A stretch of DNA of 64,000 nt from an uncultured Christensenellaceae bacterium. GTDB lineage: Bacteria; Bacillota; Clostridia; Christensenellales; CAG-314. The notes under the pieces are model-generated. The model was not told the origin of the DNA. It saw only the letters and a list, made by a program, of their open reading frames with translations, and made no database searches. The first letter of the stretch is position 1. Every line of letters begins with the position of its first letter. The DNA is taken from the NCBI GenBank assembly GCA_910587795.1, contig CAJUNH010000002.1, positions 1 through 64,000 of the forward strand. The letters run 5' to 3'. Both the position numbers and the translations under genes were made by a program. This document shows, one piece after another, positions 24,965 to 33,541 of this stretch.

Positions 24965-26668
24965 CTAAGCTTTTTGACCGTATACGGCAAAAGAATTATT
25001 AAGCATTGTATTGCCGTCGCAGTTAAAAGTATATATAGGCGTACCTGTAAGGAACTGCTTTTTACCGCTGCTGTTGACTGCAAGAGTAAGCTGTTTGCCC
25101 TCCAACGTCCGTGTAATCGTCGCAAGTTCGCCGTCGGCGCATACCGTAATATCGCCTTTTTTCAGGATATCGCGCTGCCTCATTGCAAGCAAATCCAAAA
25201 CAACCTTATGCTCTGCACCGTCAAACTCCGCGCTGTCCCAGCGCATACACTTACGATTGTACGGGTCTTGTTTGCCGTCCATAAATATTTCGTCGCCGTA
25301 ATACAACATAGGACAGCCTTGATAAAACATCATACATGCCATCGCCGATAACATCGCGTTTTTATCAAAACCGACGCTGTTAAAAAATCTTTCGATATCG
25401 TGCGAATCCAGCAGGTTAAGCATCATACGGTTAGTGCCGTCCTTATAGCTCATAAGGCGCATATTTAAGTAATCGCAAAACTGCTGCGCGTTGTAACGCT
25501 CTTCGGCAAAATAACGCTGACAAGCGTACAAAAACGGGTAGTTCATTACGCTGTCCCACTGGTCATTACCCAAAAACGATTCGCTGTTTTGCCAGTCCTC
25601 GCCTATTATAAACACGTCGGGATTGACCTTTTGCAAACGGTATTTAAACACCCGCCAGAACTTATGCGATACGTCGAAAGCGACGTCCAATCTAAAACCG
25701 TCCACACCGTAGTCTTTTAAATAAAACTCGCCCACACGGCACAAATAATCCTGTACTTCGGGATTGTTTGTGTTTAATTTAGGCATCATTTTAACGTCGC
25801 AAAACGTGTTGTAGTTACCTTCGTCCCAGGAGGGCTTATCTCCGTACACAAAATACCAGTCGTAATACTTACTGTTTCGTCCGTACTTTACCACGTCCTG
25901 AAACAGCACGTTATAAAAGCTGGAATGGTTAAAGACCAAATCCATTACAATTTTAATATCCAGCTTGTGAGCTTCGTCCACAAGCGCTTTAAGACTGTTT
26001 AAATCGCCGAACATTTTATCGACGGAAAAATAATCGTCTATATCGTACTTATGCGCGCTTACCGATTGATGTATAGGCGTCATATACACTGCGCCTATAC
26101 CTAATTTTTTAAGGTACGGCAGTTTTTCTCTGATACCGTCCAAATCTCCGCCGGCAAATTTATCGTTTGCAGGCTCGTCGGTATTCCATTCCATATTTAT
26201 GTAGCCCGTATTTTTTTTATCGGCTCCGCGCGCAAATCGCTCGGGAAAAATTTGATAAAACACTCTGCCTTCAAACTGCTTATTAGGAACAACAATATCG
26301 TCCTTATTTGGGAATACTACCGTAAAATTATCTTTAAACGCTTCGCGTATATTCTTAACGGTAATTATTCCGCTTTCGTTGTAATAATACGTTGTACCGT
26401 CGCCGTCGATAATTTCAAACAAATACGAGTATCCCGGGCAGCCGTTATCTAATTCGCCTATATAGTAATCAAACAATTCGTCGCTGCACTTTACATTAAG
26501 CTGAGTGATATTTTGATTTAAATAAAACTTGTGACACGTATTCCATATTACGTTTACCCGTTTAATAGTATCGTTACGCTTAACGCGCAGACGAATCTGC
26601 GCCTTAGTTTCGTTTACGGGAAACGAAAATCGGGAATCGCTTTGGTGCAATATTGCACATTTTTCCAT
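24965..26668 (-). CDS. Cytoplasmic GH13 neopullulanase/cyclomaltodextrinase-type alpha-glucosidase
   Basis: A 567-residue GH13 enzyme without a signal peptide. An N-terminal beta domain (about 1-125) precedes the catalytic barrel. The four conserved regions are present: DLVFNH (243-248), GFRLDVAFD (nucleophile Asp328), GEDW (acid/base Glu357) and LLDSHD (Asp424). MPKLNTNNPEV near 295-305 is typical of the neopullulanase/cyclomaltodextrinase group. It would cut imported maltodextrins, including branched ones, inside the cell. It closes the starch locus but is separated from the main operon by the small gene on the other strand, so it needs its own promoter. AAGGAG precedes the ATG. Confidence 0.92.
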   Translation of the reverse strand: MEKCAILHQSDSRFSFPVNETKAQIRLRVKRNDTIKRVNVIWNTCHKFYLNQNITQLNVKCSDELFDYYIGELDNGCPGYSYLFEIIDGDGTTYYYNESGIITVKNIREAFKDNFTVVFPNKDDIVVPNKQFEGRVFYQIFPERFARGADKKNTGYINMEWNTDEPANDKFAGGDLDGIREKLPYLKKLGIGAVYMTPIHQSVSAHKYDIDDYFSVDKMFGDLNSLKALVDEAHKLDIKIVMDLVFNHSSFYNVLFQDVVKYGRNSKYYDWYFVYGDKPSWDEGNYNTFCDVKMMPKLNTNNPEVQDYLCRVGEFYLKDYGVDGFRLDVAFDVSHKFWRVFKYRLQKVNPDVFIIGEDWQNSESFLGNDQWDSVMNYPFLYACQRYFAEERYNAQQFCDYLNMRLMSYKDGTNRMMLNLLDSHDIERFFNSVGFDKNAMLSAMACMMFYQGCPMLYYGDEIFMDGKQDPYNRKCMRWDSAEFDGAEHKVVLDLLAMRQRDILKKGDITVCADGELATITRTLEGKQLTLAVNSSGKKQFLTGTPIYTFNCDGNTMLNNSFAVYGQKA

Positions 26669-26702
26669 AAAGTTTCTCCTTTGATATACAATTTTTTTGA
26701 TA

Positions 26703-26730
26703 TTGACATTTTAATAAAATTCAGTATAAT
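26703..26730 (+). promoter_or_regulatory. Promoter giving an apparently leaderless transcript
   Basis: TTGACA (26703-26708) and TATAAT (26725-26730), both perfect, with a 16-base spacer. The expected start of transcription, about seven bases on, falls at 26737-26738, the very start codon of the next gene. Confidence 0.8.
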
Positions 26731-26737
26731 TACAATT

Positions 26738-27229
26738 ATGAACAGACAGTATCCGCGTAAAAACTTAATATTTAAATCGATTTACTTGGCGTGCTCCGCT
26801 GCATTAATGGGATTTTTAATATACCTTTTAATAGATTTTATCGCTTACGGTTTTAAAAAGGGAGTAACCTTTGACGACTGTATCGTGCTTATTGCGTCGG
26901 TTATAGCCGCACTGTTCGAAGGTTCGATAATAGGCTTTATCGTACGGTCTTTCCGCGCCCCGACAATTTTGATGAAAAATTTAGTCTTCAAAAACGACGG
27001 CGCGCCCTTTATACCGGGACTGGCGCTGACGTTGACGGGCTGCCTTTTAACGCTGGGATTAAGCATAGTTTTCGGTATATCATCGTTTATTACGCCGTTA
27101 TTTAAAATTGCAGTCCGCGCGCAATACTTTATTTTTACCGTAGGATTAATAATGTTTGTCAACTTTTTGTTTACGGATATTTACTTTGTAACTTACCGTC
27201 ACGAATCAGGTTCGTTTGCAATTATATAG
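26738..27229 (+). CDS. Small four-helix membrane protein of unknown function
   Basis: A 163-residue hydrophobic protein with about four transmembrane helices (near 12-32, 44-66, 94-118 and 128-150) and a short polar loop carrying VRSFRAPTILMKNLVFKN. I do not recognise the family. The ATG at 26738 has no ribosome site, and the promoter places transcription start at or one base before it, so translation would be leaderless. The gene lies inside the starch locus on the opposite strand, between the neopullulanase and lipoprotein genes; whether it takes part in sugar use is unknown. A terminator follows at 27308. Confidence 0.65.
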   Translation: MNRQYPRKNLIFKSIYLACSAALMGFLIYLLIDFIAYGFKKGVTFDDCIVLIASVIAALFEGSIIGFIVRSFRAPTILMKNLVFKNDGAPFIPGLALTLTGCLLTLGLSIVFGISSFITPLFKIAVRAQYFIFTVGLIMFVNFLFTDIYFVTYRHESGSFAII

Positions 27230-27307
27230 CAGTTATATATCCGCTATACGGTAAAATTCGCCAATAAAAACCAATAGCCAACGTTGCGTTTGCAATTACT
27301 GCATATC

Positions 27308-27328
27308 AGCCGCGTCGGCTATTTTTTA
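27308..27328 (+). terminator. Intrinsic terminator after the small membrane protein gene
   Basis: AGCCG and CGGCT form a short stem around CGT, followed by ATTTTTTATATTTTTTT. Confidence 0.7.
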
Positions 27329-27345
27329 TATTTTTTTCCTACAAA

Positions 27346-28077
27346 TTAATTTACGTATTTATACTGTGCGATAACCTCGCTTATAACTATCTGATCGCTG
27401 TCCTCGCCTACGTACTTTTCGTAATCGTATTCCAACAATCCCAATCGGTTTATTTTTGTTGTTTGGTACAGACGTACTTTGCCTATACGGTCGTGGATAA
27501 TAAGCATTTTTTCGTCAAATACGCACAAATCGCTTTCCGTATCCAAACAGAACGATTCGGGCGGATATTTGTATATGCTTAGCATAAACGTATCGCCGTA
27601 ATACAAACCTCCGTTATCGTACGCGCCGTTATCGGTATAGACCAAAGCAGTTATAAGGTCCTGTGCAAACTCGTCGTCCACCTGCCGTATTTTATTTTGC
27701 GAAGAAACGTTTGTTTCAACGGCATAAATATATTTACCGTCCTGTTTGCCGAGTTTTACTAATTGTTCCGTCACGCCGTTTTCGACGTAACTTCCCGAAA
27801 AAGTCTGTTCCATTACAAGTAATAAATTTTCTTTATCCGTAACGTTAAAGCTTACTTTATTAGTCTGCTTTCCCTGCTCGCTGCCGTTTTTATTTTGTAT
27901 AGTGACAGTCGAGGTGTAATTGCATTCCGCTATTTTTTCAAAACTCTTTTCTGCCGTTAATCCGCTGTTTAGATACTGTTCCACTTCGGGACGGGGAGTA
28001 TACTGCTTTCGGCATCCCGATAAAAGTACGCCGAAAAGCAGTAATACGGTTACGAGTATTGTAATTTTTTTATTCAT
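27346..28077 (-). CDS. Lipoprotein of unknown function in the starch operon
   Basis: A 243-residue protein with a lipoprotein signal peptide (lipobox LLSGC, Cys22), so it should be anchored on the outer face of the membrane. The mature part is a mixed alpha/beta sequence rich in Tyr and Asp, with no motif I can name; it resembles the small lipoproteins that accompany secreted systems in Clostridia. It starts four bases after the pullulanase stop codon, so it belongs to the same transcript and is its last gene. A role beside the pullulanase on the cell surface is a guess from position. Confidence 0.75.
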   Translation of the reverse strand: MNKKITILVTVLLLFGVLLSGCRKQYTPRPEVEQYLNSGLTAEKSFEKIAECNYTSTVTIQNKNGSEQGKQTNKVSFNVTDKENLLLVMEQTFSGSYVENGVTEQLVKLGKQDGKYIYAVETNVSSQNKIRQVDDEFAQDLITALVYTDNGAYDNGGLYYGDTFMLSIYKYPPESFCLDTESDLCVFDEKMLIIHDRIGKVRLYQTTKINRLGLLEYDYEKYVGEDSDQIVISEVIAQYKYVN

Positions 28078-28081
28078 TAAG

Positions 28082-30739
28082 TTATCCCTTGTAGGCTATT
28101 ATCGTTTGATAGGGCTTTATTGCCGTTGTGGCGGACATTTCCACGTCTGTCGACAGAGTGTCAAGATACAGCGTATAACCCGAGAAATCGCTCGTGACGG
28201 TTTTTTTAGATATAGTCCCGTTAGCGTGGATTATTTTGTACGTACGGTTTGTTTTGCTGTCTTTTACCGTTATTTGAATTACCGCGCCGTCGCTTAACGT
28301 TGTAACTTGGTAATTATCCGCAATTTGGCTTTCCTCTAAATGCAAGCCTTTGCAGGTTGTTTTAAACTCTACCAACTTTTGATAAACTTCAAATACCTGT
28401 AAGTTGTTGGCTTTTAAATCGTAATTCAGCTCGTTTACTTTATAGCTCGATTCGTACGAGTTGTGGTCGCCGCCCTTAGTGCGCAAAAATTCCTCGCCCG
28501 CAAGTATAAACGACGTTCCGTTAGACGTTAATACCATAGAATTTGCCAACACCGCCATGTTACGTATCAGCTGCCAGTTGGTTGTGCGTACGCCTGACGC
28601 AACAATGCGGTCGTACAACGTGTAGTTATCGTGACAGGTTACGTAGTTGACTGTTCTGTTTGGATCGCTGATTTTATTTGTACCGCAATCCGTAATACCC
28701 TTTAAGCCCGAAACGATTTTTGTTACGTCGCCCGCGTTTACCGTACTCATGTTAGTTACCCAACCCGTACTGCTGTCCGAATTCATACCGCCTTTAATAA
28801 GCGCGTCGCGCATTTGGTCGTTGAACTGTCCCACTCCGTTAAGCTTGTTTGCATTTGCTTGGTCGGCTTGTTTGTCCGCGGGCAATGCGGAAGTGCCTCC
28901 CTCCCACGGTTCGCCGTAAATTACGATATCGGGATTGATCTTTTTAAGTTCGGCTGCAATAAGGTTCATCGTATCTATGTCGTGTACGCCCATAAGGTCG
29001 AAACGGAAACCGCCCAACTTATATTCCTTTGCCCAGAAACACAGGGAATCAACCATAAACTTTTGGAACATCTTGTGGTCGCTTGCCGTTTCGTTACCGC
29101 AGCCTGATCCGTTTGCCGCAGAACCGTCGGCGTTATAACGGAAATAGTAATTAGGCATCAAAACGTCGAAGTTAGAGCCGGTTGCCGCGCTTACGTGATT
29201 GTATACAACGTCCATTATTATGTTGATGTTCGAACCGTTAAACGCCTGAATAAGCTGTTTAAATTCTTTAATGCGGACATATCCGTCGGCTGCGTCGGTA
29301 GAGTAACCGCCTTCCAATACGTTATAGTTTAACGGATTGTATCCCCAGTTAAACTTCATGTTGCTTTCGTCGTTGGATTGGTCGAAAATAGGCAATAACT
29401 GCACCGCGTTTACGCCCAACTCGCGTATGTGGTCAAATCCTGTTTTTACGGTAACTACTTCGCCGTTAGCCTTGGTTTTGGTGTATGTCGTACCTTGCTC
29501 GATCATGCCGAGGAAAGTTTTGCGCAGCGATTCCGTTCCGGTCCAGGTTGCCGAAGAAGTTACGTCGGCAACGTGCGTTTCCCACACCACCAGCTCTTTA
29601 CGGTCGTACGCCTTGGGAGAAACGTCGTTCCAACCTGTCGGGTTTGTTTTAGAAAAGTCAACGATTTGTCCGCGCGCGCCACTTAGTCCCGCGCTCTTTG
29701 CGTACGGATCTACGATTTCTTTTCCGTTGGGATAGACGGAGTTATACACCGTATATGTGTAATACTTACCTGCCAAATCCTCCGCTACCGTCGTTTCAAA
29801 TACGCCCTTGCTGCCTTTCGTCATTTCCTGCGTGACAGGCGTTTCCTTTTGATGACCGCTGTTATAGAGATTTAACACAATTTTACTCGAAACGGGCGAC
29901 CACACTTTAAACGTTGTTTTGCCCGCTTCGTATAATGCGCCCAGTTCTCCGTCGTAATAATACGTTTCGTTAAACGATTCCGTTCCGTACAGTGCAAATA
30001 CGGCAACTTCCTGTTTGACGGAGGCCGAACTGTCGGCAAACTGTACTTCCACGCTGTAACCTTTGGTTAAATCGGGTTGTTTGTCCTTTGGCAAATTGTA
30101 ACGTACGCTTACCGTCTTTTCCGTTTTGGTTTCGGCAAGCAATTCGCTTCCTTCAAATACTTTTATGTGTTTGATAGGTTCCTTGGTTTTTACGGAAATT
30201 TGTGTTTCCGATACAAAAGCGGCGTTAGCGCTAAACCTCATAGTTTCTACATCCTTATAAACGTTTTTATCACCTTGAGTGATGTATACGTGATAGTAAT
30301 TGTCTTTTAAAGTATATTCGGCAAAATTTACCAGTCTGTCGTCGTCGCAGTCCTTAGTCCAGGATGACTGCAAACGCGGAATAAAACCTATACCGCCCGT
30401 CAATGCTTTATCGCCGAACGCAGACAAAGGATAAACCGCCACGCCTCCGTTATCGTCCTGATACTGCATAGTGTAAACCGCGCCGTCTTTGCCGTCCGCC
30501 CATATCCAAAAGCCCCAGGTTTTGTAGTCGTTGGAATTGTTGCGGTGATAGTGAATCTGCACCGACGGTTCGGTTGCCGCGGGGATTTCCGTCGGCAGCA
30601 CAATTTCGTTGCTTCCGCCGGCAGACGGGGTATAATCGTCAAATTCAAATGCTTCGCTGTTGGAATTGTTGCACGCAGCAAGCGTTATGCTAACGGCAAA
30701 AACAATTACCAACAACACAAATAAAATCTTTCTTTTCAT
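28082..30739 (-). CDS. pulA: Surface-anchored type I pullulanase (lipoprotein)
   Basis: An 885-residue lipoprotein (lipobox LAAC, Cys23). A CBM41 starch-binding domain covers about 58-155, with the typical HYHR and WGFWIW stretch. An all-beta region and a CBM48-like module (about 268-350) precede the GH13 barrel. The type I signature is NWGYNPLNYN near 464-473 with LEGGYST after it; catalytic residues are Asp581 (GFRFD), Glu610 (YGEPW) and Asp704 (CHD). It cleaves alpha-1,6 branches of starch or pullulan outside the cell, feeding the ABC importer of the same operon. Length is normal for secreted forms. Confidence 0.95.
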   Translation of the reverse strand: MKRKILFVLLVIVFAVSITLAACNNSNSEAFEFDDYTPSAGGSNEIVLPTEIPAATEPSVQIHYHRNNSNDYKTWGFWIWADGKDGAVYTMQYQDDNGGVAVYPLSAFGDKALTGGIGFIPRLQSSWTKDCDDDRLVNFAEYTLKDNYYHVYITQGDKNVYKDVETMRFSANAAFVSETQISVKTKEPIKHIKVFEGSELLAETKTEKTVSVRYNLPKDKQPDLTKGYSVEVQFADSSASVKQEVAVFALYGTESFNETYYYDGELGALYEAGKTTFKVWSPVSSKIVLNLYNSGHQKETPVTQEMTKGSKGVFETTVAEDLAGKYYTYTVYNSVYPNGKEIVDPYAKSAGLSGARGQIVDFSKTNPTGWNDVSPKAYDRKELVVWETHVADVTSSATWTGTESLRKTFLGMIEQGTTYTKTKANGEVVTVKTGFDHIRELGVNAVQLLPIFDQSNDESNMKFNWGYNPLNYNVLEGGYSTDAADGYVRIKEFKQLIQAFNGSNINIIMDVVYNHVSAATGSNFDVLMPNYYFRYNADGSAANGSGCGNETASDHKMFQKFMVDSLCFWAKEYKLGGFRFDLMGVHDIDTMNLIAAELKKINPDIVIYGEPWEGGTSALPADKQADQANANKLNGVGQFNDQMRDALIKGGMNSDSSTGWVTNMSTVNAGDVTKIVSGLKGITDCGTNKISDPNRTVNYVTCHDNYTLYDRIVASGVRTTNWQLIRNMAVLANSMVLTSNGTSFILAGEEFLRTKGGDHNSYESSYKVNELNYDLKANNLQVFEVYQKLVEFKTTCKGLHLEESQIADNYQVTTLSDGAVIQITVKDSKTNRTYKIIHANGTISKKTVTSDFSGYTLYLDTLSTDVEMSATTAIKPYQTIIAYKG

Positions 30740-30861
30740 AATTCTTTCCTTTATTTTTATTTAGCCGACTAAGAATCAGTTCGGCTTTATGATTTGTTGT
30801 AATATCGTTTTTTGCAAGTCACAGAATATTCGTTCAGTTACTCTATGGCTAACACATCACA

Positions 30862-30892
30862 TTGCCACAAGGTAAAAATTATCTTGTGGCAA
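30862..30892. other. Intercistronic hairpin between the ATPase and pullulanase genes
   Basis: TTGCCACAAG pairs perfectly with CTTGTGGCAA around an 11-base loop. On the operon strand it is not followed by a T run, so it looks more like an RNA-stability or processing element than a terminator. It may set different mRNA levels for the genes on either side. Confidence 0.55.
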
Positions 30893-30917
30893 TATTTTGC
30901 TTGTTTTATCTAAATTT

Positions 30918-33527
30918 TTAATACAGCCTGATATCAAACAGATTTTCGTAGATGTTTGATTTTTCCACGTCGATAGTCAAGCATAATTCCTCGCCCACTT
31001 GGGGGATTTCGTCCACTTTTACGTAGACTGTATCGTTATTGAGAGAACATCTTACGAATTTATCCTTACCGTAATCGATAACTTCCTCAATCTTAACTTT
31101 AATGCCCTGCTCGCCTATCGTGTATGCGTCGTGAGGAACTTCAAAGCGGTAATGACTGAGGAACAGCTGCGCGCCTAAGCCCTTAACTATCTTTTTATTG
31201 ATATCCAAAGAGGTTATGCAAGCCTGACCGTTTATGTAAGACACAAACACCTTCGATTGGAAAATAATGTCGTCAACCTCGGCATTTTGCATCGTTCTAA
31301 TTTCCGCAAGTTTATCGGCTTTAACGCGCCGAGCGTCTTTAAACTCGATAACGGCATTATCTTTGTCCGTGCCCGTCATTGTTTCGATATCGGCTTTAAT
31401 TTTTGCGATATCTTCGTTAAACTCACGTCTTTTTTCAATAAGGAGATTGTTGTACTTAGCCTTAGCATCGGCAACGTCTTTGTTTGCTTTAAGCGCCTTT
31501 TCCTGCTCGATAGGCAACAGTTTTGCTTCGACGGTTTTAACGTTATCCTCTGTTTCTTTTATGATTTTTGCATAACGCTGTTCGATTGCGTCGCTTTTAA
31601 CTTTGTACTCGGCGCGCAATTCCTGCTCGCGCTGCTTACGCACGCTCTTTTCCCCTTCGGGCAAAGCCGCATACGCAGCTTTCTTATCGTTATAATCCGC
31701 AACCTTCGCGTCGTACTCCGCCTTTGCTTTATCCAACGCTTCCTTTGCTTCGCGCTCTACGTTTTTCTTACCTTCCTTACCTAAACTTTCCGTACCTAAG
31801 CGGTAAGATTTGTTGCCCAAAATTTCCTTTTTCTGCTCGGCGTACTCGTTTTTGATTTCCGTAAACAGCGATTCTTGCAATATAAACTGCGACAGCTCGG
31901 CATTAAGTTCCTTATTAAGCGCAGCAAGTTCCTTTTTCTTTTGTTCGTTATAATACTTAACCAAATACGACACCGATCTCTTGGCGTTTGCTCTGTCAAA
32001 ATACGATCCGTAAAATACGTCGCGTTTCGGCAAAGGAACAACGTCCGTTTGCTCGCCGTTTATGCTGACGCTTTTAAAATCGATACCCAACGATACTTGA
32101 TCGCCCGCCTTGTGTTCTTTTCCGCCCAACATAAAGAAAGTACGGTTTTGCAATTTAAGGTGCGTAATCAAAGTTTTATTGATAACTTCCTGCTCTGCAA
32201 CTTCCGCTTTAATGTCGTTTCCGCCCTCAAACAATGCAGACGTAGGAATAATCATCGTCGCGTCCGCTTTGTCTGCCGTCAGTTGATTTACGATTGCCTG
32301 CGGCAAAGTAATTTTATTGCCTAACAGCGTAAGCGATTGTTTATCAACCGTCACGTCAAAGACGTTTTCTTCGGGAATACGCGGACAAATAGTTTTTTCC
32401 GTAACGCTATCGAAGAAATGCGCTTTGTCAATTTCAAACGCAACGTCAATAACGTCGCCGATTTTTGTGGTGTGCGTTCCGCCGTACTGCTTGATAATTA
32501 TACGGGTGTTACTGTCGCCCAAGCCCTCTACGTTCATATTTAAGTCGCCGTAAATAAGCGTTTCGTTGCCGAGTTCCTCAAAGTGAGAAATTTTAACTTT
32601 AAGTACGTTTTTGGAGCCTTTTACGATTTCCGGATCCACCGAAAGATTTTCGCAGCGCAATCCTACGATAACTTTTTTATCGCCCTTTAAATATTCGGGA
32701 CGTACCTTTAACATATTTTGGAAAGGTATTTTAAGAGTATCGTCTACGCCCTCGAAATTAATTTTTACCGTATCGCCCTCGCGCTTTAACGTAGCCCCGA
32801 AAAAGTTCATTTGCGGAGTGCCGATAAAGCCCGCTACAAACTTGTTTTCCGGATGATTATACAGGTTTTGGGGTGTATCGATTTGCTGTACGTAACCCAT
32901 ACTCATAACAACTATACGGGTACCCATAGTCATAGCCTCTACTTGGTCGTGAGTTACGTAAATAAATGTGGTTTTAATTTCGTTATGTAATTTGGCGATT
33001 TCCGCGCGCATTTCGGTACGCAGTTTTGCGTCCAGGTTGCTTAGCGGTTCGTCCAGCAAAAATACTTTGGGCGTGCGCAGTATCGCTCTGCCTAAAGAAA
33101 CGCGTTGACGCTGTCCGCCAGAAAGAGCCTTGGGTTTACGTTCGAGATACTCTTCAAGTTTAAGTATCTTAGCCGCCCATAAAACCCTTCTGTGTATTTC
33201 CGCATGCGGCACGTGACGAAGTTTTAAGCCGAAAGCCAAGTTTTCGTAAACCGTCATATGGGGGTATAATGCGTAGTTTTGGAAAACCATCGCTATATCG
33301 CGGTCCTTAGGTTCAACTCGGTTGACAAAGGAGTCGCCTATGTATAACTCGCCTGCGGTTATTTCTTCCAAACCGGCTATCATTCTCAGCGTGGTGGATT
33401 TTCCGCATCCCGACGGTCCTACGAATACTATAAATTCCTGGTCTTCGATTTCCATATTAAAATCGTTAACCGCTTTTACACCGTTAGGATATACTTTATA
33501 AATATGTCTTAAACTTAAATTTGACAT
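30918..33527 (-). CDS. MsmX/UgpC-type sugar ABC ATPase with a long coiled-coil-containing C-terminal extension
   Basis: An 869-residue protein, more than twice the usual 360-370. Residues 1-235 are a standard sugar-importer ATPase: Walker A GPSGCGKST (37-45), signature LSGGQ (135-139), Walker B FLLDE, H-loop His193. Residues 235-375 form the regulatory TOBE region. Then come a second TOBE-like stretch (about 376-500), a highly charged Lys/Glu-rich predicted coiled coil (about 512-755), and a third TOBE/OB-like segment (756-869). The start is the ATG at 33527, eight bases after GGAGG; an upstream ATG overlapping the amylase stop is the alternative. It energises the maltodextrin importer encoded in the same operon. 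Confidence 0.9.
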   Translation of the reverse strand: MSNLSLRHIYKVYPNGVKAVNDFNMEIEDQEFIVFVGPSGCGKSTTLRMIAGLEEITAGELYIGDSFVNRVEPKDRDIAMVFQNYALYPHMTVYENLAFGLKLRHVPHAEIHRRVLWAAKILKLEEYLERKPKALSGGQRQRVSLGRAILRTPKVFLLDEPLSNLDAKLRTEMRAEIAKLHNEIKTTFIYVTHDQVEAMTMGTRIVVMSMGYVQQIDTPQNLYNHPENKFVAGFIGTPQMNFFGATLKREGDTVKINFEGVDDTLKIPFQNMLKVRPEYLKGDKKVIVGLRCENLSVDPEIVKGSKNVLKVKISHFEELGNETLIYGDLNMNVEGLGDSNTRIIIKQYGGTHTTKIGDVIDVAFEIDKAHFFDSVTEKTICPRIPEENVFDVTVDKQSLTLLGNKITLPQAIVNQLTADKADATMIIPTSALFEGGNDIKAEVAEQEVINKTLITHLKLQNRTFFMLGGKEHKAGDQVSLGIDFKSVSINGEQTDVVPLPKRDVFYGSYFDRANAKRSVSYLVKYYNEQKKKELAALNKELNAELSQFILQESLFTEIKNEYAEQKKEILGNKSYRLGTESLGKEGKKNVEREAKEALDKAKAEYDAKVADYNDKKAAYAALPEGEKSVRKQREQELRAEYKVKSDAIEQRYAKIIKETEDNVKTVEAKLLPIEQEKALKANKDVADAKAKYNNLLIEKRREFNEDIAKIKADIETMTGTDKDNAVIEFKDARRVKADKLAEIRTMQNAEVDDIIFQSKVFVSYINGQACITSLDINKKIVKGLGAQLFLSHYRFEVPHDAYTIGEQGIKVKIEEVIDYGKDKFVRCSLNNDTVYVKVDEIPQVGEELCLTIDVEKSNIYENLFDIRLY

Positions 33528-33541
33528 GTATTGTTCCTCCA

